Counted from the stretch's first letter, positions 16,845-25,603 are shown. The stretch: DNA of 64,000 bases from Ruminococcus champanellensis 18P13 = JCM 17042 (GCF_000210095.1 NC_021039.1:2039477-2103476), one strand, 5' to 3'. Program-made: numbers and translations. Notes: generated by a model from the letters alone, not told the origin.

Positions 16845-17793
16845 GCTGTTCCACCTCCTGTTCCCGATGGGTACGCCGGTATTGCTGCCGACGGCGGGCA
16901 TATTCCATCTGCCAGCTTTGGGATTTCAGAAATTGTGCCAGCGGACTGAGCAGGATGGCAGTAATGGCCACAGCATATTCGATTTCGGCGAAGGTGGTCA
17001 GATACATAGAAAGGATGGCTGCCAGAAAACCGTAGAGAATGCCCCCAAGGCTTTTCGGCGCAATCCGCTGATCCGCAATCAGGAATACGGCCCCGAACAG
17101 GGTCATATTGCAGCCCAGAAGCTTGATTATATAGTCAAAATCCGCCCCCGCCAGCAGGCTCATGAGCAGATATTCCAACAGAAAGGTTACCAGCGTGGAA
17201 ATGGCAACACTACGCCGGGCGATCAGAATGAAGACACCCACCGTCAGCAGCAGGATGCAGCCGGTTCCCATAGGACCGGGCAGTGCGCCCAGCAGCAGCT
17301 TGTCACTGAGATCTATCATTCGGTTGGCATGGAACTGGGCGGAGGCAGACATGGTGTATGCCGCATCGATCTGATTTCCGAGCGGCAATGCAGTATAGGG
17401 CTGGGGAAACTGGAGCAGCTCCGTGCCGAATGCCAGTATGGAAAATGTATAGCCGACAGCAGCAGGCGGAAACAGCAGATTTACTCTGCCGCCGAACAAG
17501 GCTTTTCCAATGATAATTGCTGCAAAACAGGTTATGATAAGCGTATCATAGCGCACAGATGCCGGCATCATCAGAGTCAGCGTCAATCCTGTATTGACTG
17601 CATCCAGATGGGCAGCCCGTATAGGCTGATTTCGTAGATGCAGACACACAGCGTCCAGAGCCAGACAGGTGCCGGATGCGATCAGCGCCAGGATCAGCAC
17701 CCGGATGCCGTAATAATAACCGGAAAGAATGAGCAGCGCAAGCTGGACAAGAAACAGATCCAGCACAACGGCAGCTGCCGTTTTTCTATGCAA
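16834..17793 (-). CDS. rnfD: RnfD/NqrB-like integral membrane subunit
   Basis: A 319-residue polytopic protein with about nine helices. I start it at TTG 17793 because AAGGAGG lies 8 nt upstream; no ATG fits. Family features: LDAVNTGLTLTLMMPAS, GGRVNLLFPPAAVGY (in place of GGxGxNxFNPA) and the C-terminal LGCNMTLFGAVFLIADQRIAPKS with GILYGF. RnfD carries FMN covalently on Thr in an S/T-G-A-T motif; the corresponding region here reads TMSAS (147-151), with Ser in place of Thr. First gene of a D-E-A set without C, G or B. Confidence 0.82.
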   Translation of the reverse strand: MHRKTAAAVVLDLFLVQLALLILSGYYYGIRVLILALIASGTCLALDAVCLHLRNQPIRAAHLDAVNTGLTLTLMMPASVRYDTLIITCFAAIIIGKALFGGRVNLLFPPAAVGYTFSILAFGTELLQFPQPYTALPLGNQIDAAYTMSASAQFHANRMIDLSDKLLLGALPGPMGTGCILLLTVGVFILIARRSVAISTLVTFLLEYLLMSLLAGADFDYIIKLLGCNMTLFGAVFLIADQRIAPKSLGGILYGFLAAILSMYLTTFAEIEYAVAITAILLSPLAQFLKSQSWQMEYARRRQQYRRTHREQEVEQHER

Positions 17794-17836
17794 TGGGAGC
17801 ACCTCCTTGAATTTTATGTGAAAGGAACAGCCGTGT

Positions 17837-18454
17837 ATGACCATGTATCGGATCAGCCCCACCGCCGTAAAGATTCATATGACCGGGGCGGAGCTGCGTG
17901 CTTACCGGGTCACCTTTGACCTGTTCGGACAAAATGAGCCGGCAGTCATGCGTCTGCTGGAGGATCTGGTGGCGGCTGCTGTCCGGCGCTTGGGAATTCC
18001 GCTGGCTGGCAGCAGGATCTGCGTCGAGGTTTTTGCACGCAGGGACGGCGGCTGTTATATTTACCTGTCCGCAGCGGATCGCACAGAGCAGACCGGAGCG
18101 GTACAGGATGTGATGCTGTATGAATTTGAGAAGATGGCGGATCTGATTCAATGCTGCCGGGGCTGTCTTGCTTGCTGGCCTGCCTGCGGACAAAGCGCCT
18201 GTTACCGCAATGCCGGACGGTACCGACTGGTACTGCGGGTGCCCCAGCCGGATCAGCAGCGGATCTGCATGCGGATGGGGGAATTTGCTGCACCGGCGCA
18301 AGCTACGCCCCAGCTTCTGGCACAGACCCTGGAACATTTCCAATGCGTCGCCTCCGGGGATGCTGTTACCCGGCTTGCGGGCTGGAGTCATCTCCCCGCA
18401 GCAGAGCCGCAGCCCGGAACGGATCCGCAGCCTGGAACAGATAGCTGCCGGTAA
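17837..18454 (+). CDS. MecA-like adaptor protein (divergent)
   Basis: A 205-residue protein whose first 85 residues resemble the N-terminal domain of MecA, the ClpC adaptor: MYRISPTAVKIHMTGAELRAYRVTFDLFG followed by a helix and a strand-rich part. Unusual is a Cys-rich middle (CCRGCLACWPACGQSAC, about residues 105-121). The last 30 codons (18366-18454) overlap the rpe gene in antisense, and the proline/Gly-rich C-terminus may be translated filler. It is divergent from the Rnf-like genes with 43 bp between starts. Role in protein turnover is inferred from the family. Confidence 0.6.
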   Translation: MTMYRISPTAVKIHMTGAELRAYRVTFDLFGQNEPAVMRLLEDLVAAAVRRLGIPLAGSRICVEVFARRDGGCYIYLSAADRTEQTGAVQDVMLYEFEKMADLIQCCRGCLACWPACGQSACYRNAGRYRLVLRVPQPDQQRICMRMGEFAAPAQATPQLLAQTLEHFQCVASGDAVTRLAGWSHLPAAEPQPGTDPQPGTDSCR

Positions 18455-19025
18455 CAAGCTCATTGGCTCCTGCCTGTCGGGCAATGGGTGCGGTCTGGTC
18501 GTTGATGCCCCCGTCTACCTGAATACAGAGTTTTGGATAGTCCCGGCGCAGCTGTCGAACCTTTTCCGTGGTATCGGGCAGATAGCTTTGTCCGCCAAAG
18601 CCAGGCTCTACGGTCATAACCAGCACCATATCCGCCAGGGACAGGTAGGGGATCACGTCCTCCACCGGTGTGCCCGGCTTGATGGCGATACCAGCCTGAC
18701 GGCCTGTCTGTCGGATCGCTTCCAGAGTTGCCCGGGGATCACTGCTGCTTTCCAGGTGAAAAGTGATCCGGTCTGCTCCGGCTTTTGCAAATGCTGATAC
18801 ATACCGCAGGGGATCGGTGATCATCAGATGCACATCCAGAAACAGCTTTGTATGCCGCCGGATGGCGGAAAGCATGGGAATGCCAAAGGAAATGTTGGGA
18901 ACAAAGACTCCGTCCATCACGTCGAAGTGTACCATATCGATCTGCCATGTGCGAAGCTTGTCCAGAGCCTCACCCAGGTGACAGATATCTGCGCCTAAAA
19001 TGGATGCGGAAACAATCGTATTCAC
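18366..19025 (-). CDS. rpe: Ribulose-phosphate 3-epimerase
   Basis: A 219-residue TIM-barrel epimerase interconverting ribulose-5-P and xylulose-5-P in the pentose phosphate pathway. Start is GTG 19025 (GGAGG, 5 nt spacer), giving the usual VSASILGAD beginning. Metal ligands and catalytic residues are visible: His and Asp of VHFDVMDGVFVPN, His in DVHLMI, and Asp in VDGGI; MTVEPGFGGQ is the phosphate-loop signature. Its 3' end overlaps the MecA-like gene by 89 bp in convergent orientation. A consensus promoter lies at 19125-19153. Confidence 0.95.
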   Translation of the reverse strand: MNTIVSASILGADICHLGEALDKLRTWQIDMVHFDVMDGVFVPNISFGIPMLSAIRRHTKLFLDVHLMITDPLRYVSAFAKAGADRITFHLESSSDPRATLEAIRQTGRQAGIAIKPGTPVEDVIPYLSLADMVLVMTVEPGFGGQSYLPDTTEKVRQLRRDYPKLCIQVDGGINDQTAPIARQAGANELVTGSYLFQAADPFRAAALLRGDDSSPQAG

Positions 19026-19124
19026 TTGAACCTCCAAAGAAACGGTTTCGGGCAAAGTCCGGGAAGCCTGTGCAAGGATCACAGACAGCAGATTGCCCAA
19101 ATACCATAATCCACACTTATTTAT

Positions 19125-19153
19125 ATTATACAGCAAGCGGCAGCAAAGGTCAA
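19125..19153 (-). promoter_or_regulatory. Consensus SigA promoter for rpe
   Basis: Minus strand TTGACC (19148-19153), 17-bp spacer, TATAAT (19125-19130), with a leader of about 95 nt. Confidence 0.8.
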
Positions 19154-19160
19154 GGTACAG

Positions 19161-19189
19161 TTGACGGTTTCCCACGGATGTGCTATACT
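19161..19189 (+). promoter_or_regulatory. Consensus SigA promoter for birA
   Basis: TTGACG (19161-19166), 17-bp spacer ending TGC, TATACT (19184-19189). Its -35 lies only 7 bp from the -35 of the divergent rpe promoter. Confidence 0.8.
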
Positions 19190-19224
19190 TTTTTTGAAGC
19201 TGATCGGGAAAGGGCGGATGGGCA

Positions 19225-20214
19225 TTGACCACAAAGGAACAGGTACGAATGGAACTGGAGCGTGCCGGCGGCGGATTTTTATCCGGCACTCAACTGGCAC
19301 AGCAGCTTGGAGTAAGCCGGAACGCTGTCTGGAAAGCCGTGCAGACACTCCAGAAGGAAGGTGTACCCATGCAGGCTGTGTCCAACCGGGGCTATGCCAT
19401 TCCTCCGGCAAAGGCGGGACTTTCTGCTCCGGGGATCTATGGACATCTGGCTGATCCCAAACGATATTTCCTGCATGTACACGACACCGTGACCTCTACA
19501 AATACCCTTCTGCGGGAGCTTGCCCAGCAGGATGCACCGGAGGGAACAGTGGTGCTTGCCAATGCACAGACTGCCGGACGTGGCAGATGCGGCAGAGTTT
19601 TTTACTCTCCCTGCCGTTCCGGCATTTACATGAGCCTGCTGCTACGGCCGAAGCTGCCGGTGGAGGAAACGCTGTTTATCACTGCGGCGGCAGCAGTTTC
19701 CGTAGCGGATGCCATTAACGCAGCTGCCGGTGTACGAACCCGAATCAAATGGGTGAATGATATCTACTTACAGGAGCGAAAGGTGTGCGGCATCCTGACC
19801 GAAGGTGCGCTGGATCTGGAGAATGGCATGCTCCGGTATGCAGTGCTGGGCATCGGCATCAATATCGCCCCGCCGGAGGATGGCTTTCCCCCGGAGCTGT
19901 CCGGCATTGCCGGATCCCTGTTTCCGGACGGGCAGGTGCCGGAGGGCTTTGCGGACAAGCTGGCAGCAGGGGTGCTTTCCGCTTTTGATGCCAGATACCG
20001 GGCGTTGCCCTCCCATGATTTTCTGACCAGGTACCGGGATCAATCCATGCTCACCGGCAGACAGGTGACGGTGGTGCAGGGGGAACGGGAGCAGGAGGCT
20101 CTGGTGCTTGGAATCGATGATGCCTGTCGGCTGCAGGTGCGGTATCCGGATGGCTCAGAAGCAGCACTTTCCTCCGGGGAGGTACGGATCCGTCCCCATC
20201 TTGGCGAAAAATGA
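19225..20214 (+). CDS. birA: Bifunctional biotin-protein ligase / biotin repressor
   Basis: A 329-residue class II BirA. Residues 1-60 form a winged helix (SGTQLAQQLGVSRNAVWKAVQTL), so it can act as repressor; the catalytic domain has the biotinyl-AMP motif GRGRCGR and KWVNDIYL; a small SH3-like C-terminal domain follows. It activates biotin to biotinyl-5'-AMP and attaches it to carboxylase carrier domains. Start is TTG 19225; an ATG four nt upstream is out of frame. The recD2 promoter begins directly after its stop. Confidence 0.94.
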   Translation: MTTKEQVRMELERAGGGFLSGTQLAQQLGVSRNAVWKAVQTLQKEGVPMQAVSNRGYAIPPAKAGLSAPGIYGHLADPKRYFLHVHDTVTSTNTLLRELAQQDAPEGTVVLANAQTAGRGRCGRVFYSPCRSGIYMSLLLRPKLPVEETLFITAAAAVSVADAINAAAGVRTRIKWVNDIYLQERKVCGILTEGALDLENGMLRYAVLGIGINIAPPEDGFPPELSGIAGSLFPDGQVPEGFADKLAAGVLSAFDARYRALPSHDFLTRYRDQSMLTGRQVTVVQGEREQEALVLGIDDACRLQVRYPDGSEAALSSGEVRIRPHLGEK

Positions 20215-20243
20215 TTGCATTTTCCAAGTGCATCGTGTATAAT
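20215..20243 (+). promoter_or_regulatory. SigA promoter for recD2
   Basis: TTGCAT (20215-20220), 17-bp spacer, TATAAT (20238-20243), immediately after the birA stop codon. Confidence 0.75.
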
Positions 20244-20280
20244 AAAACAGTATGCAAATCCGGAGCAGAGGGGGGATACC

Positions 20281-22500
20281 ATGCAGGAGCCGGAAAAGCG
20301 GATGCTCCGTTTAGAGGGCGTTGTGGATAAGGTTCTGTTCTTTAATGAACAGAACGGATATATTGTTCTGGAGCTGGAAACGGATCAGTCCATAGAAACC
20401 GTAGTGGGGGAGCTGGGAGAGATCGAAGACGGAGAGACCCTTCTGGTGGAGGGGGAGTATATCACCCACAGCAAGTTCGGCACACAGTTCAAGGCATCCT
20501 ATTGTGAGCGAAAGCTGCCCAGTACGGCGGAGAATATCCGGAAGTACCTGTCCTCCGGCACCATTTCCGGCATCGGTCCCTCCCTTGCCAAGCGGATCGT
20601 GGACGTATTCGGGGATGAGACCCTGGAGGTCATGGAGCATCAGCCGGAAAAGCTGCGCACCATCAAGGGCATTTCGGAGAAGAAATGTCAGGAGATCGCC
20701 CGGGAGGTGCAGAAAATTTTTAGTCTGCGCACCCTGATGATCTACTTATCCCAGTATCACATTCCCGCCCGTTATGCGATGAAAGCCTTTCAGCAATGGG
20801 GTGTCAACAGCCGGGATGTGATTGATGGGAATCCCTATGCATTGTGCGGCGAGTTGGTGGGACTGCCTTTTCAGAAAGCGGAGGTGCTTGCCCGTTCGTT
20901 GCGGATCGCTCTGGATTCGGATCAGCGGATTCTGGCTGGTTTGCAGTATTTGCTGACCGAAAACACCTTCAGCGGACATACCTGTCTGCCCCTGGATAAG
21001 TTGCAGCCTCTTTCCTGCAAATATCTGGGCATTGGAGAACAGGACTTTTATGCCAACTACAATCAGGCTCTGGAGAATCAGCAGCTTTATGAGTACAAAA
21101 AGGGAGAACGGGAGTTTGTCTACCTGCCGGAATATTATATTGCCGAATCCTACATAGCGGATCGGATCAAAGTGATCCTGGAATTCAGTGCTCCGGAGGA
21201 TTATGACTATGAGGCGCTGATCGACCTGGAGGAGCAGGAAAAGCAGATCAAATACGAATCCCTGCAGCGCAAGGCAATCACCACTGCCTTGTCCCGGGGA
21301 CTGATGGTGCTGACCGGCGGCCCCGGCACCGGTAAGACCACCACACTGAACGCCATCATCTCCCTGTATGAAAAGCAGGGAAAGAAGGTGCTGATTGCCG
21401 CCCCCACCGGCAGAGCCGCCAAGCGGATCTCAGATCTGACCGGCTATGAGGCAAAGACCATTCACCGCTTGCTGGAGGTGCAGTTTGACAGCAACGAACG
21501 GCTCACCTTCAAGCACAATGAAAAGGATCCATTGGACTGCGAAGTGCTTGTGGTGGACGAAATGTCCATGGTGGATGTGCTGTTGTTTGAGCATCTGCTT
21601 CGGGCGCTGAAGCTGCACTGTCGTATCGTTCTGGTAGGGGACAGCGATCAGTTGCCTTCGGTAGGGGCTGGAAACCTGCTGCGGGATCTGATCGATGGAG
21701 GCTGCATCCCGGTAATCGCTTTGCAGGAGATCTTCCGGCAGGCGCAGCAAAGCTGCATTGTCACCAATGCTCACCGAATCGTCCGGGGTGAGGATCCGGA
21801 TCTGATGCAAAAGCAGAACGATTTCTTCTTTTTGCAGCGATTGAAGCCGGAACCAGCCTGTGAACTGGTGATTTCTCTGTGCCGGGATCGTCTGCCAAAG
21901 GCGTATGGCTTTGATCCGCTGAATGACATTCAGGTCATCGCACCTGCCCGGAAGGGGACACTGGGCGTCATTGCTCTGAACCAGGCGTTACAGGAGGCGC
22001 TGAACCCAAAGAAAAAGAGCATGGCAGAGTGCAAGACGGCGCTGTACACCTTCCGGGTGGGGGACAAGGTGATGCAGACCCGGAACAATTACGATATCCT
22101 CTGGAAAAAGGACGGAGAGCAGGGTACCGGCATTTTCAACGGAGATATCGGGCGGATCCTGGAGATCAACCGGGCGCAGATGATGGCAACCATTGACTTT
22201 GACGGGCGGATCACACCGTATCCCCTGGATGTGCTGGATCAGCTGGAGCTTGCGTATGCCATTACGGTTCACAAAAGCCAGGGCAGTGAGTTTGAAGCGG
22301 TGGTGATCCCCATTCTGGGAGGCTTTGAAAAGCTGTACTACCGGAATCTGCTGTACACGGCAGTGACCCGGGCAAAGAAGCTGCTGATCCTGGTAGGCTC
22401 CCGGAAGAAGATCGAGGAAATGGTACATAATAACCGCAGGACGAACCGGTACTCCTGCCTGCGGCACATGCTGATGCAACATGAACAGGGAAGCAATTAA
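20281..22500 (+). CDS. recD2: RecD2-type ATP-dependent DNA helicase
   Basis: A 739-residue SF1B helicase, typical RecD2 size. N-terminal OB-like part, helix-hairpin-helix region (GTISGIGPSLAKRIVDVFG), Walker A GGPGTGKTTT near 345, DEMSMVD (Walker B), GDSDQLPSVGAG (motif III), and the C-terminal YAITVHKSQGSEF and YTAVTRAK motifs. It unwinds DNA 5'-3' without RecBC and aids repair and fork stability. ATG 20281 follows a G-rich ribosome site; the longer frame would run through the promoter. Its end overlaps comF by 20 bp. Confidence 0.95.
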   Translation: MQEPEKRMLRLEGVVDKVLFFNEQNGYIVLELETDQSIETVVGELGEIEDGETLLVEGEYITHSKFGTQFKASYCERKLPSTAENIRKYLSSGTISGIGPSLAKRIVDVFGDETLEVMEHQPEKLRTIKGISEKKCQEIAREVQKIFSLRTLMIYLSQYHIPARYAMKAFQQWGVNSRDVIDGNPYALCGELVGLPFQKAEVLARSLRIALDSDQRILAGLQYLLTENTFSGHTCLPLDKLQPLSCKYLGIGEQDFYANYNQALENQQLYEYKKGEREFVYLPEYYIAESYIADRIKVILEFSAPEDYDYEALIDLEEQEKQIKYESLQRKAITTALSRGLMVLTGGPGTGKTTTLNAIISLYEKQGKKVLIAAPTGRAAKRISDLTGYEAKTIHRLLEVQFDSNERLTFKHNEKDPLDCEVLVVDEMSMVDVLLFEHLLRALKLHCRIVLVGDSDQLPSVGAGNLLRDLIDGGCIPVIALQEIFRQAQQSCIVTNAHRIVRGEDPDLMQKQNDFFFLQRLKPEPACELVISLCRDRLPKAYGFDPLNDIQVIAPARKGTLGVIALNQALQEALNPKKKSMAECKTALYTFRVGDKVMQTRNNYDILWKKDGEQGTGIFNGDIGRILEINRAQMMATIDFDGRITPYPLDVLDQLELAYAITVHKSQGSEFEAVVIPILGGFEKLYYRNLLYTAVTRAKKLLILVGSRKKIEEMVHNNRRTNRYSCLRHMLMQHEQGSN

Positions 22501-23194
22501 GGCGTGGCTCCTGGATCTGTTCTACCCGAACCGATGCGGCTGCTGTGGAGTATTCATTCCCTGGGATCAGCTGCTTTGTCCGGACTGTGCAGCGTCCCTT
22601 CAGCCGGTTCAGGTTTGTCCTCACTGCGGAAAGGTCCCTTGTAACGGGCAGGAAGCGCTGCCTTACTCCAGGGTGTATGCGGCATACGCCTATGCAGACC
22701 GGGCAAAGGACGGAATCCTTTCCCTCAAGCGGGGACATAATCTGAATTTTGCGATGCATCTGGGCAAGGTGCTGGGCAGTCAGATTCCGGCAGGCGCTTA
22801 TGACTGCATCGTGCCGGTTCCCATGAGTCGGCAGCGGCTCCGGGAACGAGGGTACAATCAGGCGGAGCGCATCGGCGCAGCCATGGGGACATACTGCGGT
22901 CTGCCTGTGCGGAAGGATTGCCTGATCCAGCGACAGTCAAAGATCCGGCAGCATGAGCTGGGCGCAAAGGAACGGCAGGAGCATGCAAAGCTGTATGAAG
23001 CATCGGAACAGAGACTGGACGGTCTGCGGATCCTGCTGTGTGATGACGTGCTCACCACCGGCAGTACGGCACAGCGCTGTGCACAGCTTTTGCGGCAGAT
23101 GGGTGCAGCGGATGTGGGATTTGCGGCAGGCTGCACCTCTATCAGGAAATGCCGTCCGGAGCATGACAGAAGCTATCAAGCAAAGGAGAAATGA
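22481..23194 (+). CDS. comF: ComF family protein (ComFC-like)
   Basis: A 237-residue protein with an N-terminal zinc ribbon (CGCCG, CPDC, CPHCGK, residues 19-55) and a C-terminal phosphoribosyltransferase domain whose PRPP loop reads LLCDDVLTTGSTA; VPVPMSRQRLRERGYNQAE is the family signature. ComFC supports DNA transport during natural transformation in other bacteria, though homologues exist in non-competent species. It overlaps recD2 upstream and mreB downstream (ATGA), so recD2-comF-mreB form an operon. Confidence 0.93.
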   Translation: MNREAIKAWLLDLFYPNRCGCCGVFIPWDQLLCPDCAASLQPVQVCPHCGKVPCNGQEALPYSRVYAAYAYADRAKDGILSLKRGHNLNFAMHLGKVLGSQIPAGAYDCIVPVPMSRQRLRERGYNQAERIGAAMGTYCGLPVRKDCLIQRQSKIRQHELGAKERQEHAKLYEASEQRLDGLRILLCDDVLTTGSTAQRCAQLLRQMGAADVGFAAGCTSIRKCRPEHDRSYQAKEK

Positions 23195-24201
23195 ACGTGG
23201 ATATCGGCATCGATCTGGGTACTGCAAATATCGTTATGACCATGGGGAAACGGGGCGTGGTACTCAATGAGCCTTCTGTAATCGCCTTCCACAAGCGGAC
23301 AGAACGGGTGGTCGCCATCGGACGGAAGGCATACAGCATGATCGGCAGAGCGCCGGATTACCTGGCAGTGGTGCGCCCTCTGAAGGACGGGGTGATCTCG
23401 GATGATGAACTGACCCAGTGTATGATCCGGGAATTCATCCTCAAGGTCAGCGGCAGGCAGCTGCTGAAGCCCCGGATCATTATCTGTGTTCCCTCCTTTA
23501 TTACGGATGTGGAACGGCGTGCTGTTATGGAAGCTGCCCGAAGCGCCGGATCCCGGAAGGTGAATCTGATCCAGGAGCCGCTGGCCGCTATGCTTGGCGC
23601 TGGCGTCAGCATCGGTCAGGCAAACGGACATATGGTGGTGGATATCGGCGGTGGCACCACGGACATTGCAGTGGTGTCCATGAACGGCATCGTTGCCTCC
23701 CATTCCATCAAGGTGGCAGGAAACAAGCTGGATGAAGCCATTATTCGGTATGTATCCAACAAGTACAAGCTGATGATCGGGGATCGGACAGCGGAGGATG
23801 CCAAGATTCAGCTTACCAATCTGTATGATCCCAGCGAGGATGTGCGGATGACGGTGCGGGGCAAGAATCTGATGCGGGGTCTGCCGGATTCCGCAGAGCT
23901 GACAGAGGTAGAACTGTTTGAGGCTCTGGAGGAGGACGTGTTCGCCATTATCGAGGCAGTGCGTCATGTATTGGAGCGGACGCCTCCGGAGCTGATCGGG
24001 GATATTTACGACAATGGCATTCTCCTCACTGGTGGAGGTTCCTATCTGGGGGGGCTGGAAAAGCTCATCAGCCGAACGCTGGGGGTGAAATGCCATGTAG
24101 CAAAGGATGCAGAAACCTGTGTGGCAAAGGGAACGGCAAAGGCATTCCGGCGGCATGATGTGCTGCTGGATGGCTTTGAAAGCGTGACTTTGTTTAAGTG
24201 A
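23191..24201 (+). CDS. mreB: MreB/Mbl-family actin-like protein
   Basis: A 336-residue bacterial actin. Phosphate 1 motif DIGIDLGTANIVM, connect 1 and phosphate 2 (DIGGGTTDIAVVS), and adenosine motif GILLTGGGSYLGG are all in place. MreB/Mbl filaments guide cell-wall synthesis along the cell body. It is separate from mreC and mreD, as often seen for Mbl copies; which paralogue this is cannot be settled here. The start overlaps the comF stop. Confidence 0.92.
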   Translation: MNVDIGIDLGTANIVMTMGKRGVVLNEPSVIAFHKRTERVVAIGRKAYSMIGRAPDYLAVVRPLKDGVISDDELTQCMIREFILKVSGRQLLKPRIIICVPSFITDVERRAVMEAARSAGSRKVNLIQEPLAAMLGAGVSIGQANGHMVVDIGGGTTDIAVVSMNGIVASHSIKVAGNKLDEAIIRYVSNKYKLMIGDRTAEDAKIQLTNLYDPSEDVRMTVRGKNLMRGLPDSAELTEVELFEALEEDVFAIIEAVRHVLERTPPELIGDIYDNGILLTGGGSYLGGLEKLISRTLGVKCHVAKDAETCVAKGTAKAFRRHDVLLDGFESVTLFK

Positions 24202-24208
24202 GGTGCAT

Positions 24209-25066
24209 ATGGAGGAACAGAGCAAAAAGAAGCGGCGAAAAAAGCGGTTGGTGATCGGTGTGGCGGCAGTTTTGCTGCTGAGCGGTTATCTGTACTGGCA
24301 GGACAATGATCTGATGCAGACCGAATATACCTGCAATTCGCCGGATGTTCCGGCGGAATTTGACGGCTACCGGATTGTACAGGTTTCCGATCTGCACAAT
24401 AAATGGTGCGGTAAGGATCAGAAGCGGCTGATAGAAGCCATTCGGGAGGAACAGCCGGATATCATTGTGCTGACCGGAGATATCATGGACGGCAATCATC
24501 CGAAGGTGGAGCCTGCCGCCCGATTCTGCGAGCTGGCTGTCAAAATAGCCCCGGTGTATTTTGTGCCCGGGAACCATGAGGCGATGGTGAAAACAGAATA
24601 CAGGAGAGCCCTTTACGACCGGATGCATGCTTGCGGCGTGATCTTCATGATAGATCGCAATGTGGAACTGTCCCGGGAGGAAGCCGCAATCACTCTGACC
24701 GGATTGGAAAGCATCCGGAAGGCGGATTATTTTGCGTTGAAACAGATCTCTGACGCACAGACGGATTTTGTGGTGCTGCTGGAGCATAATCCAACGGATG
24801 CCAAAGCCTTTCTCCAGTCAGACGCAGATCTGACGCTTACCGGACACACCCACGGAGGGCAGTTCCGCCTTCCGCTGATCGGCGGCCTTTATGCACCGGA
24901 TCAAGGGATCCTGCCGGAATACGATGGAGGCGCATTTTACGATGCAGGGCATATGCTCATCATCAACCGGGGCGTGGGAAACAGTGGATTTCCATTCCGG
25001 GTGGGCAACCGGCCGGAAATCGTAACCGTTACATTACACCGCACGGAAGGAGGCGAAACAACATGA
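24209..25066 (+). CDS. Membrane-anchored calcineurin-like metallophosphatase (YkuE-like)
   Basis: A 285-residue protein starting at ATG 24209 (GAGG 5 nt upstream). Lys/Arg-rich start and one helix (13-30) anchor it. The metallophosphoesterase motifs are intact: SDLHN, LTGDIMDGN, PGNHE, LLEHNP and GHTHGGQ. Related YkuE and LpxH-like enzymes act on phosphate esters, sometimes lipid-linked, at the membrane; substrate unknown. The next microprotein starts in the stop codon (ATGA). Confidence 0.9.
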   Translation: MEEQSKKKRRKKRLVIGVAAVLLLSGYLYWQDNDLMQTEYTCNSPDVPAEFDGYRIVQVSDLHNKWCGKDQKRLIEAIREEQPDIIVLTGDIMDGNHPKVEPAARFCELAVKIAPVYFVPGNHEAMVKTEYRRALYDRMHACGVIFMIDRNVELSREEAAITLTGLESIRKADYFALKQISDAQTDFVVLLEHNPTDAKAFLQSDADLTLTGHTHGGQFRLPLIGGLYAPDQGILPEYDGGAFYDAGHMLIINRGVGNSGFPFRVGNRPEIVTVTLHRTEGGETT

Positions 25067-25200
25067 ACTGGATGCAGCTGATTACCGCAATGGACGCAGT
25101 CAAGACAGGGGATACCACCCCCATCGCATTGTACGCAGTGCTGGGAGGCGTAGCAGCAGTACTGATTATTCTTTGTCTGGTACTGAAAAAGAAGAAGTAG
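25063..25200 (+). CDS. 45-residue single-helix protein resembling a free-standing sortase sorting signal
   Basis: Too short for standard ORF cut-offs, but ATG 25063 is in a 4-bp overlap with the metallophosphatase stop and GGAGG lies 8 nt upstream. The product is a short amphipathic start, then VKTGDTTPIALYAV, a 20-residue hydrophobic helix and a KKKK tail. This is the layout of an LPxTG cell-wall sorting signal (xKTGD, helix, basic tail) but there is no LP before the KTGD and no exported domain in front. It is either a small membrane protein or an isolated anchor. Confidence 0.6.
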   Translation: MNWMQLITAMDAVKTGDTTPIALYAVLGGVAAVLIILCLVLKKKK

Positions 25201-25250
25201 CCTAATTTCCCTCCGGCAGTGCATACATATGAAAGACCGGAGGTGATCGG

Positions 25251-25559
25251 ATGCTGTACAGCTTTGCGGAATTGTGCCGCAAGGAAGTGATCGACGTGGA
25301 AAAGGGCGAAAAGCTGGGGTATGTGGACGATCTGGAATTCGATGCACAGACCGCTGCGGTTGCAGCCCTTGTGATCCACGGCAGGGAGCGCCTGTTTGGT
25401 CTGCTGGGCAGGGAACAGGATCTGATGATTCCCTTCCGCCAGATCCGGCTGATTGGTACAGACACCATTCTGGTGGTGCGTGAAGCGGAGCATGGAAGCA
25501 CAGACAGTACAAAGTGTACAATGTCCAGGAGATTTCATATTGAAGATTTATTTAAATAG
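25251..25559 (+). CDS. PRC-barrel protein of the YlmC/YmxH family
   Basis: A 102-residue protein preceded by an ideal GGAGGTGATC ribosome site. The whole chain is a PRC-barrel: LGYVDDLEFDAQTAAVAALVIHG, FGLLGREQDLMIPFRQIRLIGTDTILV. The YlmC/YmxH family is found in endospore formers and linked to sporulation, without a known mechanism. It sits between the microprotein and the rpsB promoter and has no clear promoter of its own. Confidence 0.88.
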   Translation: MLYSFAELCRKEVIDVEKGEKLGYVDDLEFDAQTAAVAALVIHGRERLFGLLGREQDLMIPFRQIRLIGTDTILVVREAEHGSTDSTKCTMSRRFHIEDLFK

Positions 25560-25574
25560 ACAAGAGAAAATCTC

Positions 25575-25603
25575 TTGCATTAGTATGAAAAGTGTGATAT
25601 AAT
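25575..25603 (+). promoter_or_regulatory. SigA promoter for rpsB-tsf
   Basis: TTGCAT (25575-25580), 17-bp spacer, perfect TATAAT (25598-25603). Confidence 0.78.
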
